From NCBI GenBank assembly GCA_002162815.1, contig MAAT01000028.1, positions 62,001-126,000 on the forward strand: a stretch of DNA of 64,000 nt. The letters are read 5' to 3'. Each line of letters starts with the position of its first letter. The first letter of the stretch is position 1. The translations under genes were made by a program, and so were the position numbers. The notes beneath the pieces are model-generated. The model saw only the letters and a program-made list of their open reading frames with translations. It was not told the DNA's origin and ran no database searches. Below, one piece after another: positions 28,484-38,604 of this stretch. Source of the DNA: Gammaproteobacteria bacterium 53_120_T64. Lineage in GTDB: Bacteria > Pseudomonadota > Gammaproteobacteria > Pseudomonadales > Porticoccaceae.

Positions 28484-31400
28484 TTGGATGTTGCCGCAGC
28501 ATTAAAGCGTAGTGCCCGCTACGCCTGGACTACTCTCGCCTTTTTCATTATTAGCTATGCCCTACTGGTCGTTATCGGGCGTCAGCTGCTACCCGTACTC
28601 GAACAACGCCAGGAACAGATCGAGCAGATACTGTCCGAGCGACTCGCCATGGACATCACCACGGAACACTTGAGCGCTAGCTGGACGCGCTTTACACCCC
28701 GGCTGCAAGCCGATAACTTACGGATTGGCGCCGTCGGCGCCGAGCCCGCCATCAGCATCAGCAGTATCCAGTCCGAATTTGACATCCTCAGCAGTCTCTT
28801 CAATGCGGGAATTATCTGGAACGACTTGCGTCTCGGCGCGGTCAAATTTGCCCTGCATGAAGATGCCCATGGTCAATGGTCGCTTGGCAACTTTCCCCTA
28901 TCAAGCCCCAACGCTGACAGCAATAGTGGCGCACAGCTGGAAATCCTTGGCAACATCCTCCGGCTCAGCAGCCACATTGGCATCGAACAGCTCGCCATCG
29001 GCATCCACTTTTTCGACGGCACCACGACGACCCTGTATGGCGACGACATTCGGGTCGAGCGCAGTGGCGATTTTCATCGCGCTCAAGCCAAGCTCTCCCT
29101 TGATCAGGAAGAAGACAGAGCCGAACTGGTGCTGGAAGGTCGGGGCGACCCTAAAAACTGGCAAGACTTCGATGGCAAGGCCTACATTCACTTTAGCCGT
29201 ATCAATTTACGCAAAGCCCTGGGCCTTATATTGCGCCGCTGGCAGCCCTTTGCGACGCTAGCCGAAGCGGCGGAATCCAACACCCGGCTCGATGCTGAAT
29301 TATGGATCAGCGCCCTGCAACCCGGTCACTTTGAGTTGCAGGGCAAAGTGCGGGCCGACGAAATCCCCCTCAACTGGCGTGCCGATCTGGCGCCCATTAA
29401 AAACCTCGACACCGACCTCAGTGGTTGGTTTAGCAGCAGCGACAACCATTGGGGCCTGCAGGCCCAAAACCTGCATTTCGACTGGGGGGAAGCCATCATT
29501 CAGCCTCTCAATCTCAGTATTCAACAGGGTCTCGGTGAACACTGGCATAACATCAGCCTCGCCGCTGACCACATTAATCTTGCGACACTGAAGCACAGCT
29601 TGGTGGAAACCCGAATGGCGGGCGATGCCCTGGCAGAGCTGCTCGACACCTTGCAGCCCTCCGGCACACTACGCGGTGTGCGGCTCTCCCTCGACCTAAA
29701 AAAATCCCAGCCCCTGCGTCAATTCAGTGCCCGCATTGAACAACTGAGCCTCGACTCGTGGCACCACAGCCCCGCCACGCGCGGACTCAGCGGTTATTTA
29801 CACTGGCAGGGCGATAGCGGCTATTTCGACATCGATAGCGGTGATGACTTTGCCATGCACTACCCCGGTGTCTATGCGCAATTTATGCACTATGGCGCCA
29901 CTCGAGGCCGCATCAATATCGCCTGGACAGATGCCGATGCCAGCCTACAAATCGCCGGTGGACCGATTGATATTCGCAGTCGTGAGGGTCAGATTCGCGC
30001 CTATCTCAGCCTCGATATACCGACCGGCAATAACGGCCGTGAACCCGAGATGGTGCTCCAAGCCGGCATCAAAAACAGTCACTCGCGCTATCGCAACAAC
30101 TACCTACCGGCCATCCTCGACCCCGGCTTACTGAGCTGGCTCGAGCGCTCGGTAGGCGCTGCCGATATTAGCGAGGCTGGGTTTATCTGGCGCGGCTCAC
30201 TCAATGGTGACAGCCACCGCCAGCGCAGTATTCAATTCTTCGCCGAGCTGGCTAACGCTGAGCTCGACTACGCTCCGCCATGGCCCCGTTTGAGTGAGGC
30301 TGCCGCACTCATCAATGTCGACGACTCGCACTTCGAGGGCATTCTTAAGGCCGGTAAACTCGGCAACACCCCCGCACAGGCAACTATCGAAAACGTCCTT
30401 GTCAGCACCCTCCCCGGCGCCCTGCTGTCGGTCAAAGCCACTATCAGCACGCCCTTAAATACGGCGACCGATATCCTCCTAACGTCTCCCCTCGCCTCTA
30501 AGGTGTCAGCCCTGGAAGACTGGAAAATCGGCGGCCACGCCAGCGCCAAGCTGGACCTTGCCATTCCCCTCTCGAAAACCCGCCAGGGCGAGTCCTATCG
30601 TGTGACGGCCAATATTGAGCGCGGAGAAATGCAGCTGCGTACTTTCCAGCCCATCACTTTCAGCGCGCTAAGGGGTACCATTGCCTATAACGACCACGAT
30701 GGCCTACACGCCTCCGGGCTCAGCGCCACACTACTGGGGCAGGCCTTAACGGCGGATATCAGCACCTCCGATGGCCCGTTAAAGATAACGACCGCTGGGC
30801 GCATCGACCTATCAACAGCCCCCGCTTGGCAGCCCCTATTCACCGAAAACATCAGCGGAACAGCTCGCTACAGCGCCAGCTTTTACGGCCCCACCGACGA
30901 CGCGCCCGCCACGCTGAGCCTGCGTTCCGACCTGCAAGGCCTTGCCATTGACCTGCCCCAGCCGCTAGTAAAAGCGGCGAGCCAAACATCGCCACTGGCA
31001 GCGTCCCTACAATTTCGCGACAACGATCTGCTGATCGAGGCCAGCACCGAGCAGCTCAAGGCCGAATTGCATATTGCTAACCGCCAACTCACCCGTGGCC
31101 ACATTACCCTCGGCAACAGAGAAGAGACTGCCGCGCAAAGCCTCAGTGCAAAATTTAGCGCCACGGCCAATCATCAAGGACTACTGATTAGTGGCCACAC
31201 ACCGCTGTTCCGGCTGGATGATTGGCTCGAGACACTAGAAGTGGAGACGAACTCGGCGCAGGGTGGGCTCTCAGTCGATTTCCCCATTCGCGCTCGGGTC
31301 GCCATTGACCAGGTCAGCGCCGCGGGGTTTGAGTTAGCGGCGGTGACGGTCGATGCCCTATACAGTCAGCAGCTGTGGAATATTCAGCTTGATAGCCCCA

Positions 31401-32386
31401 GCCTTGCCGGTCATCTGCAAGTCCCCGCTGACCGAGACCAGGCCATCGTGGCACGACTCAACTACCTCACCCTGCCCAAGCCCGAGCTCGGCAGCGGGCA
31501 GAGCCTGCTCAATGACCTCGACCCCCGCACCTTGCCGGCACTGGACTTTGCCACCGAGGGCCTGCGTATCGGCGACAATGAGCTCGGCAGCCTGGCCTTT
31601 GTTATGCAAGCCGATGAACAGGGTGTGAGCATCGACCACATCGTCGCCGAGATCACCGGTATCACTATCGCCAAGAGCCCCGGCGGTGATGGCGCCCAAC
31701 TTGTCTGGCGCCGCATTAATGGCCAGCACCACAGCCACTTTAGCGGCGCCCTACTCAGCGATGATCTCGGTAGTGTACTCAAAGCCTGGGGCATGCCGGT
31801 GATACTCTCTACCGATCGCGCGGTCTTCCTCAGCGATTTAAGCTGGCAGGGCAAGCCCTGGGACCTTACGGCCAATACTCTGGACGGGCATATTGCTCTC
31901 AGCTTCAAACAGGGACAATTCTTTCAGGCACCGGGTACCACCACCAACGCCCTGCTAAAGGTGATTGGTTTAATCAATTTCGATACCTGGCTGCGCCGCC
32001 TGAAGTTTGATTTTTCCGACCTCTTTGCCAAGGGGGTTCACTTCGACCGGCTCGAGGGTGGCCTCGCCTTTGAGCAGGCCTTGGTACGCTTTGACGAACC
32101 CGTTGTGGTGACCCTGCCCTCGGGTAAAATGCGCCTGCTGGGGCACACCAATTTGGTAGAGGAAAGTATCGATGGCCACTTAATTGCCACGCTGCCGATC
32201 GCTACCAACCTGCCCTGGATAGTGGCGCTTGCCGGCGGGCTGCCCGCCGCCGCCGGGGTCTATATCACCAGCAAGTTATTTGAAAAGCAGGTCGACCGCA
32301 TCTCCAGTATCAGCTACAGAATCAAGGGCGACCTCGACAACCCCAGGCTCGAGGTCGAGCGTATTTTCAGCGATAAAAGCGAGTAG
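28484..32386 (+). CDS. yhdP: AsmA-like YhdP family lipid-transport protein (TTG start)
   Basis: A 1300-aa envelope protein of the YhdP/TIGR02099 family. In E. coli, YhdP with TamB and YdbH bridges the periplasm and carries phospholipids to the outer membrane. One membrane helix at residues 15-37 anchors the N-terminus; the rest is beta-rich, with the AsmA-like C-terminal domain (GHLIATLPIATNLPWIVALAGG near residue 1235). The TTG at 28484 is preceded by AGGAG at 9-bp spacing. The ATG four bases later is out of frame, and no later ATG would keep the membrane anchor. Follows rng after 62 bp, as in Pseudomonas. Confidence 0.93.
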   Translation: MDVAAALKRSARYAWTTLAFFIISYALLVVIGRQLLPVLEQRQEQIEQILSERLAMDITTEHLSASWTRFTPRLQADNLRIGAVGAEPAISISSIQSEFDILSSLFNAGIIWNDLRLGAVKFALHEDAHGQWSLGNFPLSSPNADSNSGAQLEILGNILRLSSHIGIEQLAIGIHFFDGTTTTLYGDDIRVERSGDFHRAQAKLSLDQEEDRAELVLEGRGDPKNWQDFDGKAYIHFSRINLRKALGLILRRWQPFATLAEAAESNTRLDAELWISALQPGHFELQGKVRADEIPLNWRADLAPIKNLDTDLSGWFSSSDNHWGLQAQNLHFDWGEAIIQPLNLSIQQGLGEHWHNISLAADHINLATLKHSLVETRMAGDALAELLDTLQPSGTLRGVRLSLDLKKSQPLRQFSARIEQLSLDSWHHSPATRGLSGYLHWQGDSGYFDIDSGDDFAMHYPGVYAQFMHYGATRGRINIAWTDADASLQIAGGPIDIRSREGQIRAYLSLDIPTGNNGREPEMVLQAGIKNSHSRYRNNYLPAILDPGLLSWLERSVGAADISEAGFIWRGSLNGDSHRQRSIQFFAELANAELDYAPPWPRLSEAAALINVDDSHFEGILKAGKLGNTPAQATIENVLVSTLPGALLSVKATISTPLNTATDILLTSPLASKVSALEDWKIGGHASAKLDLAIPLSKTRQGESYRVTANIERGEMQLRTFQPITFSALRGTIAYNDHDGLHASGLSATLLGQALTADISTSDGPLKITTAGRIDLSTAPAWQPLFTENISGTARYSASFYGPTDDAPATLSLRSDLQGLAIDLPQPLVKAASQTSPLAASLQFRDNDLLIEASTEQLKAELHIANRQLTRGHITLGNREETAAQSLSAKFSATANHQGLLISGHTPLFRLDDWLETLEVETNSAQGGLSVDFPIRARVAIDQVSAAGFELAAVTVDALYSQQLWNIQLDSPSLAGHLQVPADRDQAIVARLNYLTLPKPELGSGQSLLNDLDPRTLPALDFATEGLRIGDNELGSLAFVMQADEQGVSIDHIVAEITGITIAKSPGGDGAQLVWRRINGQHHSHFSGALLSDDLGSVLKAWGMPVILSTDRAVFLSDLSWQGKPWDLTANTLDGHIALSFKQGQFFQAPGTTTNALLKVIGLINFDTWLRRLKFDFSDLFAKGVHFDRLEGGLAFEQALVRFDEPVVVTLPSGKMRLLGHTNLVEESIDGHLIATLPIATNLPWIVALAGGLPAAAGVYITSKLFEKQVDRISSISYRIKGDLDNPRLEVERIFSDKSE

Positions 32387-32438
32387 CACCGGACGCCCCG
32401 TGCTACCTCCATCCAGCGCAAATAACATAGGACTGGCC

Positions 32439-33278
32439 ATGGCCAAGATTGCCGCCATTCAATTAAAAAGCTCGGGGCAACCGAAAGCGAACCTCGATGC
32501 CGCCGCCCACGTTATCGGCGCGGCGGCCCGTGCCGGTGCTCAGCTGGTAGTGCTGCCCGAGCACTTCGTTTACTACAACGTGCGCGATACCCAGGCCGTT
32601 GCCAAAGCGGAGGCCGCCAAGGGCCTGGCGCGACAGTTCTTTGCCGAGCAGGCTAAACAACACGACCTATGGCTGGTCGCCGGCACATTACCGCTGTTTG
32701 CTGAGCCAGGGGCAGTAAAGTCACCCGAAGCCGAGGGCACGGCCAAACCCTACGCCACCTCCCTACTCTACAATGCCGCCGGCCACGAGGTCGCCGCCTA
32801 CCGGAAAATCCACCTCTTCGATGTCAAGGTCCAAAAAACCGGTAAACGCTACTGCGAATCCGATCGCTATCACCACGGCTCCGACCCAGTGGTGGCACCC
32901 AGCCCTTGCGGCAAGATCGGCATGAGTGTCTGCTATGACCTGCGCTTTGCCGAGCTGTATCGCCAACTCACCGCCCAGGGCGCCGAAATACTGGTCGCGC
33001 CTTCAGCCTTTACCGCCGCCACCGGGCAGGCCCACTGGCAACTGTTACTGCGCGCCCGCGCGGTGGAAAACCTCAGCTATGTGGTCGGTGCCAACCTCTG
33101 CCACCGCGATCACCCGAAAAAACCTACCTGGGGCGGCTCCGCCATTATCGACCCCTGGGGTGAGGTACTGGCCGAAATGGATAGCGAAGAGGGTTTTATC
33201 ATTGCCGACATCGACCTCGCTCGCGTTAAAGAGCTGCGCCAGAATATGCCGGTGCTGGAACATCACCGCCTGCCCTAA
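32439..33278 (+). CDS. Nitrilase-family amidase (Nit-like)
   Basis: A 279-aa carbon-nitrogen hydrolase. The Glu-Lys-Cys triad is clear: E in VLPEHFVYY, K in YRKIHLFDVKV, C in SVCYDLRFAELYR. Nit-type members repair the deaminated forms of glutathione or alpha-ketoglutaramate and related omega-amides; which applies is not determinable. The ATG at 32439 follows TAGGA at 11 bp. In Pseudomonas the same position is followed by tldD, which is absent here. Confidence 0.92.
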   Translation: MAKIAAIQLKSSGQPKANLDAAAHVIGAAARAGAQLVVLPEHFVYYNVRDTQAVAKAEAAKGLARQFFAEQAKQHDLWLVAGTLPLFAEPGAVKSPEAEGTAKPYATSLLYNAAGHEVAAYRKIHLFDVKVQKTGKRYCESDRYHHGSDPVVAPSPCGKIGMSVCYDLRFAELYRQLTAQGAEILVAPSAFTAATGQAHWQLLLRARAVENLSYVVGANLCHRDHPKKPTWGGSAIIDPWGEVLAEMDSEEGFIIADIDLARVKELRQNMPVLEHHRLP

Positions 33279-33428
33279 TCTCTCTGCGTCACCAGCCCAG
33301 CGCCGCGCCCGGGACTTTGCATTGATCTGTGACAAAGACCCTGAGAACGCGCTACTATCGGTTCTTGGCTCGCGAATCGTTACTGCGGCCCTTACTTTGA
33401 CACGCGATACTTGAAAGGAAGACCGACC

Positions 33429-34097
33429 ATGAATCAACCAACCCACCCTGCAGGGATTGAAAAACAAAGCTCGATACTGGCGACCAATAAGGTCATCCGC
33501 AACACCTATATTTTGCTGTCGATGACCCTGCTCTTTAGCGCCGCCACCGCCGGCATTTCGATGACACTGAACCTACCCCACCCCGGCTTTATCATCACCC
33601 TGGTGGGCTATTTTGGTCTGTTATTTTTAACCACAAAATTTCGCAATAGCTCACTCGGCATCGTCTGTGTGTTTGCCCTAACGGGTTTTATGGGCCTCAC
33701 CCTCGGCCCCATCATCAATAGATATCTCGGCCTGCCCAACGGCACCGAGCTGGTGATGAATGCCCTCGGCGCCACCGCTATTACCTTTGTCAGCCTGTCT
33801 TTCTACGCCCTCAGCTCACGCAAAGACTTTAGCTTTCTGGGCGGCTTTATTATGGTTGGCGTTATCGTTGCCTTCCTCGCCGGCATCGGCGCTTACTTCC
33901 TCGAAATGCAGGGCCTGTCGTTGATTGTCTCGGCGATGTTCGTGATCTTAATGTCGGCAATGATTCTCTGGCAGACCAGCCAAATCATTAACGGCGGCGA
34001 GACCAACTATATTATGGCCACCGTGACCCTCTACATCGCCATCTACAACCTGTTCACTAGCCTCCTGCACCTAATGGGCGTGCTTAACGACGACTAA
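33429..34097 (+). CDS. Bax inhibitor-1/YccA family membrane protein
   Basis: A 222-aa inner-membrane protein with seven predicted helices, closest to E. coli YccA, a modulator of the FtsH protease. The basic segment NKVIRNTY precedes the first helix; the family-type SLSFYALSSRKDFSFLGGF and the C-terminal YIMATVTLYIAIYNLFTSLLHLMG are visible. AGGAAG is placed 8 bp before the ATG at 33429. A GTGACA/TACTAT pair with 18-bp spacing at 33329-33358 could be its promoter. Substrate or partner not determined. Confidence 0.9.
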   Translation: MNQPTHPAGIEKQSSILATNKVIRNTYILLSMTLLFSAATAGISMTLNLPHPGFIITLVGYFGLLFLTTKFRNSSLGIVCVFALTGFMGLTLGPIINRYLGLPNGTELVMNALGATAITFVSLSFYALSSRKDFSFLGGFIMVGVIVAFLAGIGAYFLEMQGLSLIVSAMFVILMSAMILWQTSQIINGGETNYIMATVTLYIAIYNLFTSLLHLMGVLNDD

Positions 34098-34124
34098 GCC
34101 CCAGCCCTGACCCAAGAGGCCAGG

Positions 34125-34177
34125 CACAAAAAAGCCCTGTCCACCCGAATTCTTTCAGGGGGCAGGGCTTTTTTGTG
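34125..34177. terminator. Bidirectional intrinsic terminator
   Basis: CACAAAAAAGCCCTG (34125-34139) and CAGGGCTTTTTTGTG (34163-34177) are perfect inverted repeats with a 23-nt loop and T-runs on both sides. It lies between the convergent YccA-like gene and the keto-acid cleavage enzyme and would serve both. Confidence 0.88.
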
Positions 34178-34200
34178 AGCGTATTGTTTAGCGCGCGGTG

Positions 34201-35061
34201 TTAACTCAGACTGTCTCTGATTTCCGCCGCCGTGGCCGGCTCTCCCCCGGCAGCACGTATCGCTTTTACCGCCTCTTCGACCCATTGCACATTGGTTTTC
34301 GATGATTGAAAGGGCGCGTCCTCCAGCCCCACCCGCACATGACCACCGAGCTCAACAATCTTAGGAATCAGGGGGATGGTATTAATATCCAGGCCTGCCA
34401 CCATCCACGGTGCACCGGGTGCCTCCTCGGCCATCAGTTTTGCCAATGCCTCAATGGCCCACTCTCGGGGCGGGAAGCAGAAGGTAAAGCCGTCGGATAA
34501 CATAAAGCGGTAGACCGGTGTCTGCATCCCCTCCACAGCCTTGTAGAGTTTGGCTCCCTCGCGCACGAAACCCGGCTCATAACAGGCGTAAGAGGGGCGC
34601 CAACCATATTCTGCCGCCATCTCCGCGCTGGCCCGCAATACCCCCGGCGGATTGCTGTACACATCGCCATCATTACCAAATAGATTGACCCCCTTCATCG
34701 CGAAGTTACACGAACCCGGATCCAAAATACCCCACTCCAAGACCCCGCGACGACACAGCTCGTTGGTGGTGCGATTGCGTACTTGCGCATCGTCGCCCAT
34801 CGGCATCGCCACCGATGAAGGGTAGACGATGGCATCCACCTGCTCGCGTATGCCCTCGATAAAGGCCTGGCAAATGTCGACATCGGCATTTTGCTTACCG
34901 GTATTGGGGTCTAAACTGTGAGCGTGGAGAATCGCCGCACCGGCATTGCTACAGTCGATTCCCTCACGGATAATTTCCTCCGCAGTCACCGGGATATTGG
35001 GCTGCAGGGCACGGGTCCAGGCTCCGTTCATGGCGACTTCCAACCAAACTTTATTACTCAT
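34201..35061 (-). CDS. BKACE family beta-keto acid cleavage enzyme (DUF849)
   Basis: A 286-aa TIM-barrel enzyme of the beta-keto acid cleavage family, which condenses a beta-keto acid with acetyl-CoA to give acetoacetate and a new CoA ester. The founding member acts on 3-keto-5-aminohexanoate in lysine fermentation; others take carnitine- or other keto acids. Zinc-ligand histidines are seen in ILHAHSLDP and GGHVRVGLED, and the substrate loop in PSSVAMPMG. GGAGAAAG precedes the ATG at 35061. It is divergent from msrB with no pathway partner adjacent, so the substrate is unknown. Confidence 0.9.
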   Translation of the reverse strand: MSNKVWLEVAMNGAWTRALQPNIPVTAEEIIREGIDCSNAGAAILHAHSLDPNTGKQNADVDICQAFIEGIREQVDAIVYPSSVAMPMGDDAQVRNRTTNELCRRGVLEWGILDPGSCNFAMKGVNLFGNDGDVYSNPPGVLRASAEMAAEYGWRPSYACYEPGFVREGAKLYKAVEGMQTPVYRFMLSDGFTFCFPPREWAIEALAKLMAEEAPGAPWMVAGLDINTIPLIPKIVELGGHVRVGLEDAPFQSSKTNVQWVEEAVKAIRAAGGEPATAAEIRDSLS

Positions 35062-35213
35062 TCCATCTTTCTCCTTATTATTGAATAAACGCGATAAGTC
35101 GGCGCGACCGAGTAGCAGTGCTGCAGGTAACACCACTTATTGAACTTTTTATAGCCACAGAGACTCTTATCAATAGTGCTCATCAATGAGCGCGAATGAA
35201 GAGCACAACCAAC

Positions 35214-35771
35214 ATGAATCGATCCGGGCTCGCCTTATTATTGCTTTTTACTGCCAGTCTTGGCACCAGTCTAGCGCTGTCTCTGGGCCGCGATCAAGCC
35301 AACACCCATCAAGCGATGTCCCTCGACAGCGCCCGGCAGCTGATCGCAGCACAACAGCCATTAGACAGTATTAACAGAGCCACCTGGAAACAGCTGCTGG
35401 CCAAACCCCAGTACGATATTCTCTGGCGCAGTAAAACCGAACCCGCCTTTAGCGGCGCATTGCTTAACAATCATAAGACGGGGGTTTATGTCACGGCCGG
35501 CTGTCGGCTGCCGGTCTTTCACTCCCGTCATAAATTCGCATCGGGCACTGGCTGGCCAAGCTTTTGGGAAGCCCTCAACAAGGACAATATCGTCCTCAAA
35601 GATGACTGGTTTCTGGGCTATAAACGCACCGAAATACTCTCTCGCTGTGGCGAGCATCTCGGTCATGTATTCGACGATGGCCCCGCCCCCACCGGCCTAC
35701 GCTACTGTATCAACTCCTTAGCCCTCGACTTTGTACCCGCACAACCTGAGCCCACTAGCCTCGCCAAATAA
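35214..35771 (+). CDS. msrB: Exported peptide-methionine (R)-S-oxide reductase MsrB, half zinc site
   Basis: Reduces methionine-R-sulfoxide in proteins. The 185-aa product has an N-terminal hydrophobic signal/anchor (MNRSGLALLLLFTASLGTS), so it probably works in the periplasm. The MsrB fold follows, with SGTGWPSF, HLGHVFDDGP and the catalytic cysteine in RYCINS. Of the four cysteines that usually bind zinc (two CxxC pairs) only the second of each remains (TAGCRLPVF and LSRCGEH). The start at 35214 is chosen for GAAGAG upstream; an ATG at 35196 is also possible. Confidence 0.92.
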   Translation: MNRSGLALLLLFTASLGTSLALSLGRDQANTHQAMSLDSARQLIAAQQPLDSINRATWKQLLAKPQYDILWRSKTEPAFSGALLNNHKTGVYVTAGCRLPVFHSRHKFASGTGWPSFWEALNKDNIVLKDDWFLGYKRTEILSRCGEHLGHVFDDGPAPTGLRYCINSLALDFVPAQPEPTSLAK

Positions 35772-35999
35772 TGACCCCAGGGGCCAACATTGATTATTGC
35801 CAAGCACCCTCTAATCGCCTCGCCAAGTGCTGCGTAAGCCGCCGTTAGATTGACAACATAACTGACACAGCCCCTCACTCTGTCAATGCAGAGCAAATTT
35901 TACCGGACAGTGGTTTACCGCTTTACTATAATGGAAGTTAGAATGCGGTCGGCGGGACCGTTTACCGCACTGACAACACCAAGACTAGAGAAGGTAACC

Positions 36000-36869
36000 G
36001 TGAATTCTATTGGATTTGAGTTTGTACAATCACTCAGTGACGAGCTGTCAAAGGGCACCGTTAAGCTGCCCTCGCTGCCTGATATCGCCATGAAAATTAA
36101 AACCATCCTAGAAGACCCGGACGTTTCAGCGAAACAGGTTGCCAAGGTAGTGAGCACCGAAGCCACCTTCTCGGCACGCCTATTAAAGGTCGCCAACTCA
36201 GCCGCACTCAACAGCTCGGGCAACACCATCAAGGACATCCCCACGGCCATTACGCGTATGGGCTTTAAAATGGCCCACAGTATTGCTGTCGCCATCGCCA
36301 TGGACCAGGTGTTAAACGCCCACTCCCTCGGCAAGCTGGACAAATACTTCAAGGATTTGTGGCTCCACAGCCTTAACGTCGCCGCCTTCTCCTACGTCCT
36401 CGCCAAAAAACAAACCAAAATCAAAGCCGACGAGGCCCTGATTGCCGGCCTATTACACGATGTCGGCAAAATCTACCTGCTCGCACGCATGGAGGATTAC
36501 CCGGAATTAACCGATGATCTACAAACGTTTGAAGCCGTCATCAACGAATGGCACACCGGTGTCGGGGCCGCCATTCTCGAAGCCTGGCGCTTTAGTGCAG
36601 AGCTGGTAACCGTCGCCGATGAACACGAAATGCTCGACCGCGTACCCACCAATGCCCAAGGTGGGGCCAGTTTCGAGGCGGACCTGGCCGATGTCGTACA
36701 AGTCGCCAACCTATTTTCCCATGCCATCGAACACGGCCGTGAAATCGAGCCGGAGTGGACTGATATCAAGTCTTTTCAACGGCTCAAGCTGAATGAGGAT
36801 TTGATTCACGATATTATGGTGCAATCGAAAGTGGAGATAGACTCCATTGTCAGCTCACTACAGGCTTGA
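36000..36869 (+). CDS. HDOD domain signalling protein (GTG start)
   Basis: A 289-aa soluble protein made almost entirely of an HDOD domain (about residues 15-215), a catalytically degenerate HD-type helical domain in bacterial signalling. It opens with LPSLPDIAMKIKTILEDPDVSAKQVAKVVS. Conserved elements are LLKVANSA, AITRMGFK and a GLLHDVGKIYLL segment that retains an HD pair. The GTG at 36000 follows AGAAGG at 5-bp spacing; upstream in-frame ATGs to 35886 lack ribosome-binding sites. Partner and output unknown. Confidence 0.88.
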   Translation: MNSIGFEFVQSLSDELSKGTVKLPSLPDIAMKIKTILEDPDVSAKQVAKVVSTEATFSARLLKVANSAALNSSGNTIKDIPTAITRMGFKMAHSIAVAIAMDQVLNAHSLGKLDKYFKDLWLHSLNVAAFSYVLAKKQTKIKADEALIAGLLHDVGKIYLLARMEDYPELTDDLQTFEAVINEWHTGVGAAILEAWRFSAELVTVADEHEMLDRVPTNAQGGASFEADLADVVQVANLFSHAIEHGREIEPEWTDIKSFQRLKLNEDLIHDIMVQSKVEIDSIVSSLQA

Positions 36870-36930
36870 TAGGCATTACTTTTTGACAGCCGCTAGGTTC
36901 AAGTAATAAAAAGACCCTCAGCCAACATTT

Positions 36931-37356
36931 TTGTCACAAGGCACTGCACTGAATTTTTTATATGCCCTGGGATTACTGGGCCGACAATGGTGCACCTCGG
37001 CCCGCTACCAAAAGCTTATCGCCTCTCTCGAGCGAGTGCTGATCTCGGCGCCCGATCACCCCCCAGCCCTTCACCTGTATATTCACGCTGTAGCGGCATT
37101 CTCGACGCCGGCACGGGTCGACGAGGCTTACATCGCCCAGTGCAATGCCCAGGACTTTTATCCGGCCATGTACTACCCCAGCCGACAGTCATTGGGCCAA
37201 GCCCTGCTACTGGCCGAGCGCAATGACTGGTCGCTGAGCGGCTTAGTACAGACGCTGCATAAACAGGGGAAAAGTGCCGAGGCAAACCGTGTCAAAGATC
37301 GTTTCGACAGGATCTGGCAATTTCCCGGTATCCGCTTGCAGGGCTCACAGCTCTAA
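36931..37356 (+). pseudogene. Remnant of a tetratricopeptide-repeat protein
   Basis: A 141-codon open frame with no good start (first candidate is a TTG at 36931) and no ribosome-binding site. It contains LERVLISAPDHPPALHLYIHAVAA, the signature of large TPR proteins with a (E/D)P-HPGALHLYIHAVEAS block. The following region jumps directly to a C-terminal part (DFYPAMYYP...). In the full-length family a segment with HMPSHIYIR-like sequence lies between, and several hundred N-terminal residues precede. It appears truncated and internally deleted. Family recognition is from memory. Confidence 0.55.
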
Positions 37357-37451
37357 ACCAAACCCGTCAGCCGGTAGCAACAGGCTGGCATTTGTTTTGT
37401 TGGCTACTTAAATCATACAATCCTGGGCCAAACCCAAGCCGCAATAAGCCC

Positions 37452-38501
37452 ATGATTCCCCTCTCCGTACTCGACCTTGCCCCCATCAGCGCCGGTAGCG
37501 ATACCGGTGATGCCCTACGCCATAGTTTGGATTTAGCCCAACACGCCGAGGAATGGGGCTTTCATCGCTATTGGCTGGCCGAGCACCACGGTATGCCCGG
37601 TATTGCCAGTGCCGCCACGGCGGTGCTGATCGCACATATCGCCGCAGGTACATCGACCCTGCGAGTCGGCGCCGGAGGCATTATGCTGCCCAATCACTCG
37701 CCACTGATTATCGCCGAGCAATTTGGCACCCTAGAGGCACTGCACCCGGGGCGCATCGACCTCGGTGTGGGCCGAGCGCCGGGCACCGACCCCGCGACCA
37801 GTCGCGCACTGCGGCGCAATTCAAGTGCTCAAGCCGAGCGCTTCCCCGAAGATGTCACCGAGCTGTTGCGCTATTTCGCAGTGAATACGCCAAGCCAGCA
37901 GGTGCGCGCCATACCCGGCGAGGGCCTGCACGTACCAGTGTGGATACTCGGCTCCAGCCTCTTCGGCGCCCAGCTTGCCGCTCAGTTGGGCCTGCCCTAT
38001 GCCTTTGCCTCTCACTTTGCACCGGGACAATTGATGGCGGCCATCCAGGTCTACCGAGAACAATTCAAGCCCTCTGCGGCACTGGCAGAACCCTATGTGA
38101 TGCTTGGCATCGGTGTCTTTGCCGCCGATAGCGAGGCCGAGGCCGAATTGCTGGCCAGCTCTTGGCAGCAGGTGTTTGTAAATTTATTCAGCGGCACACC
38201 CCGCCAGCTACCCCCACCCATCGCCCATTACAGGAGTGAACTGCCCGCCATGCAGCAAGCTATGTTGAACGATGTGTTGGCCTGTACCCTGGTCGGCAGC
38301 GCCGATAACATTGCCCAAAAAATCAACGAATTTGCTGCCATGACCGGGGCCGACGAACTGATGATCACCTCGCAGATTTACGACCATCGCGCGCGCCTGC
38401 ACTCCTATCAAATTGTCGCCGACACCTTGCTGGCGAAAAACAACTCAACAGCAAGCCCCTGTATTCCAGCGACGGCAACTCACACTTCGCTAAGCCCCTA
38501 G
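37452..38501 (+). CDS. LLM-class flavin-dependent oxidoreductase (luciferase-like)
   Basis: A 349-aa bacterial-luciferase-like TIM barrel. It starts [13 protein letters not shown] and has [38 protein letters not shown] and [17 protein letters not shown], the pattern of the broad group-1 MsnO8-like family of FMN-dependent monooxygenases found alone in many genomes. The ATG at 37452 is chosen because the preceding codons are non-homologous. Substrate unknown. It stands alone, 100 bp before an SDR gene on the same strand. Confidence 0.91.
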   Translation: MIPLSVLDLAPISAGSDTGDALRHSLDLAQHAEEWGFHRYWLAEHHGMPGIASAATAVLIAHIAAGTSTLRVGAGGIMLPNHSPLIIAEQFGTLEALHPGRIDLGVGRAPGTDPATSRALRRNSSAQAERFPEDVTELLRYFAVNTPSQQVRAIPGEGLHVPVWILGSSLFGAQLAAQLGLPYAFASHFAPGQLMAAIQVYREQFKPSAALAEPYVMLGIGVFAADSEAEAELLASSWQQVFVNLFSGTPRQLPPPIAHYRSELPAMQQAMLNDVLACTLVGSADNIAQKINEFAAMTGADELMITSQIYDHRARLHSYQIVADTLLAKNNSTASPCIPATATHTSLSP

Positions 38502-38604
38502 CCAAGCAGTGACAACGTTGCCTTGTTTAGCGCCGACAAAAAACAATAATTGCCTCACTCAGGCCCTATACTCAGCGACCAAACTTACCAACAGGATAAA
38601 ATCA

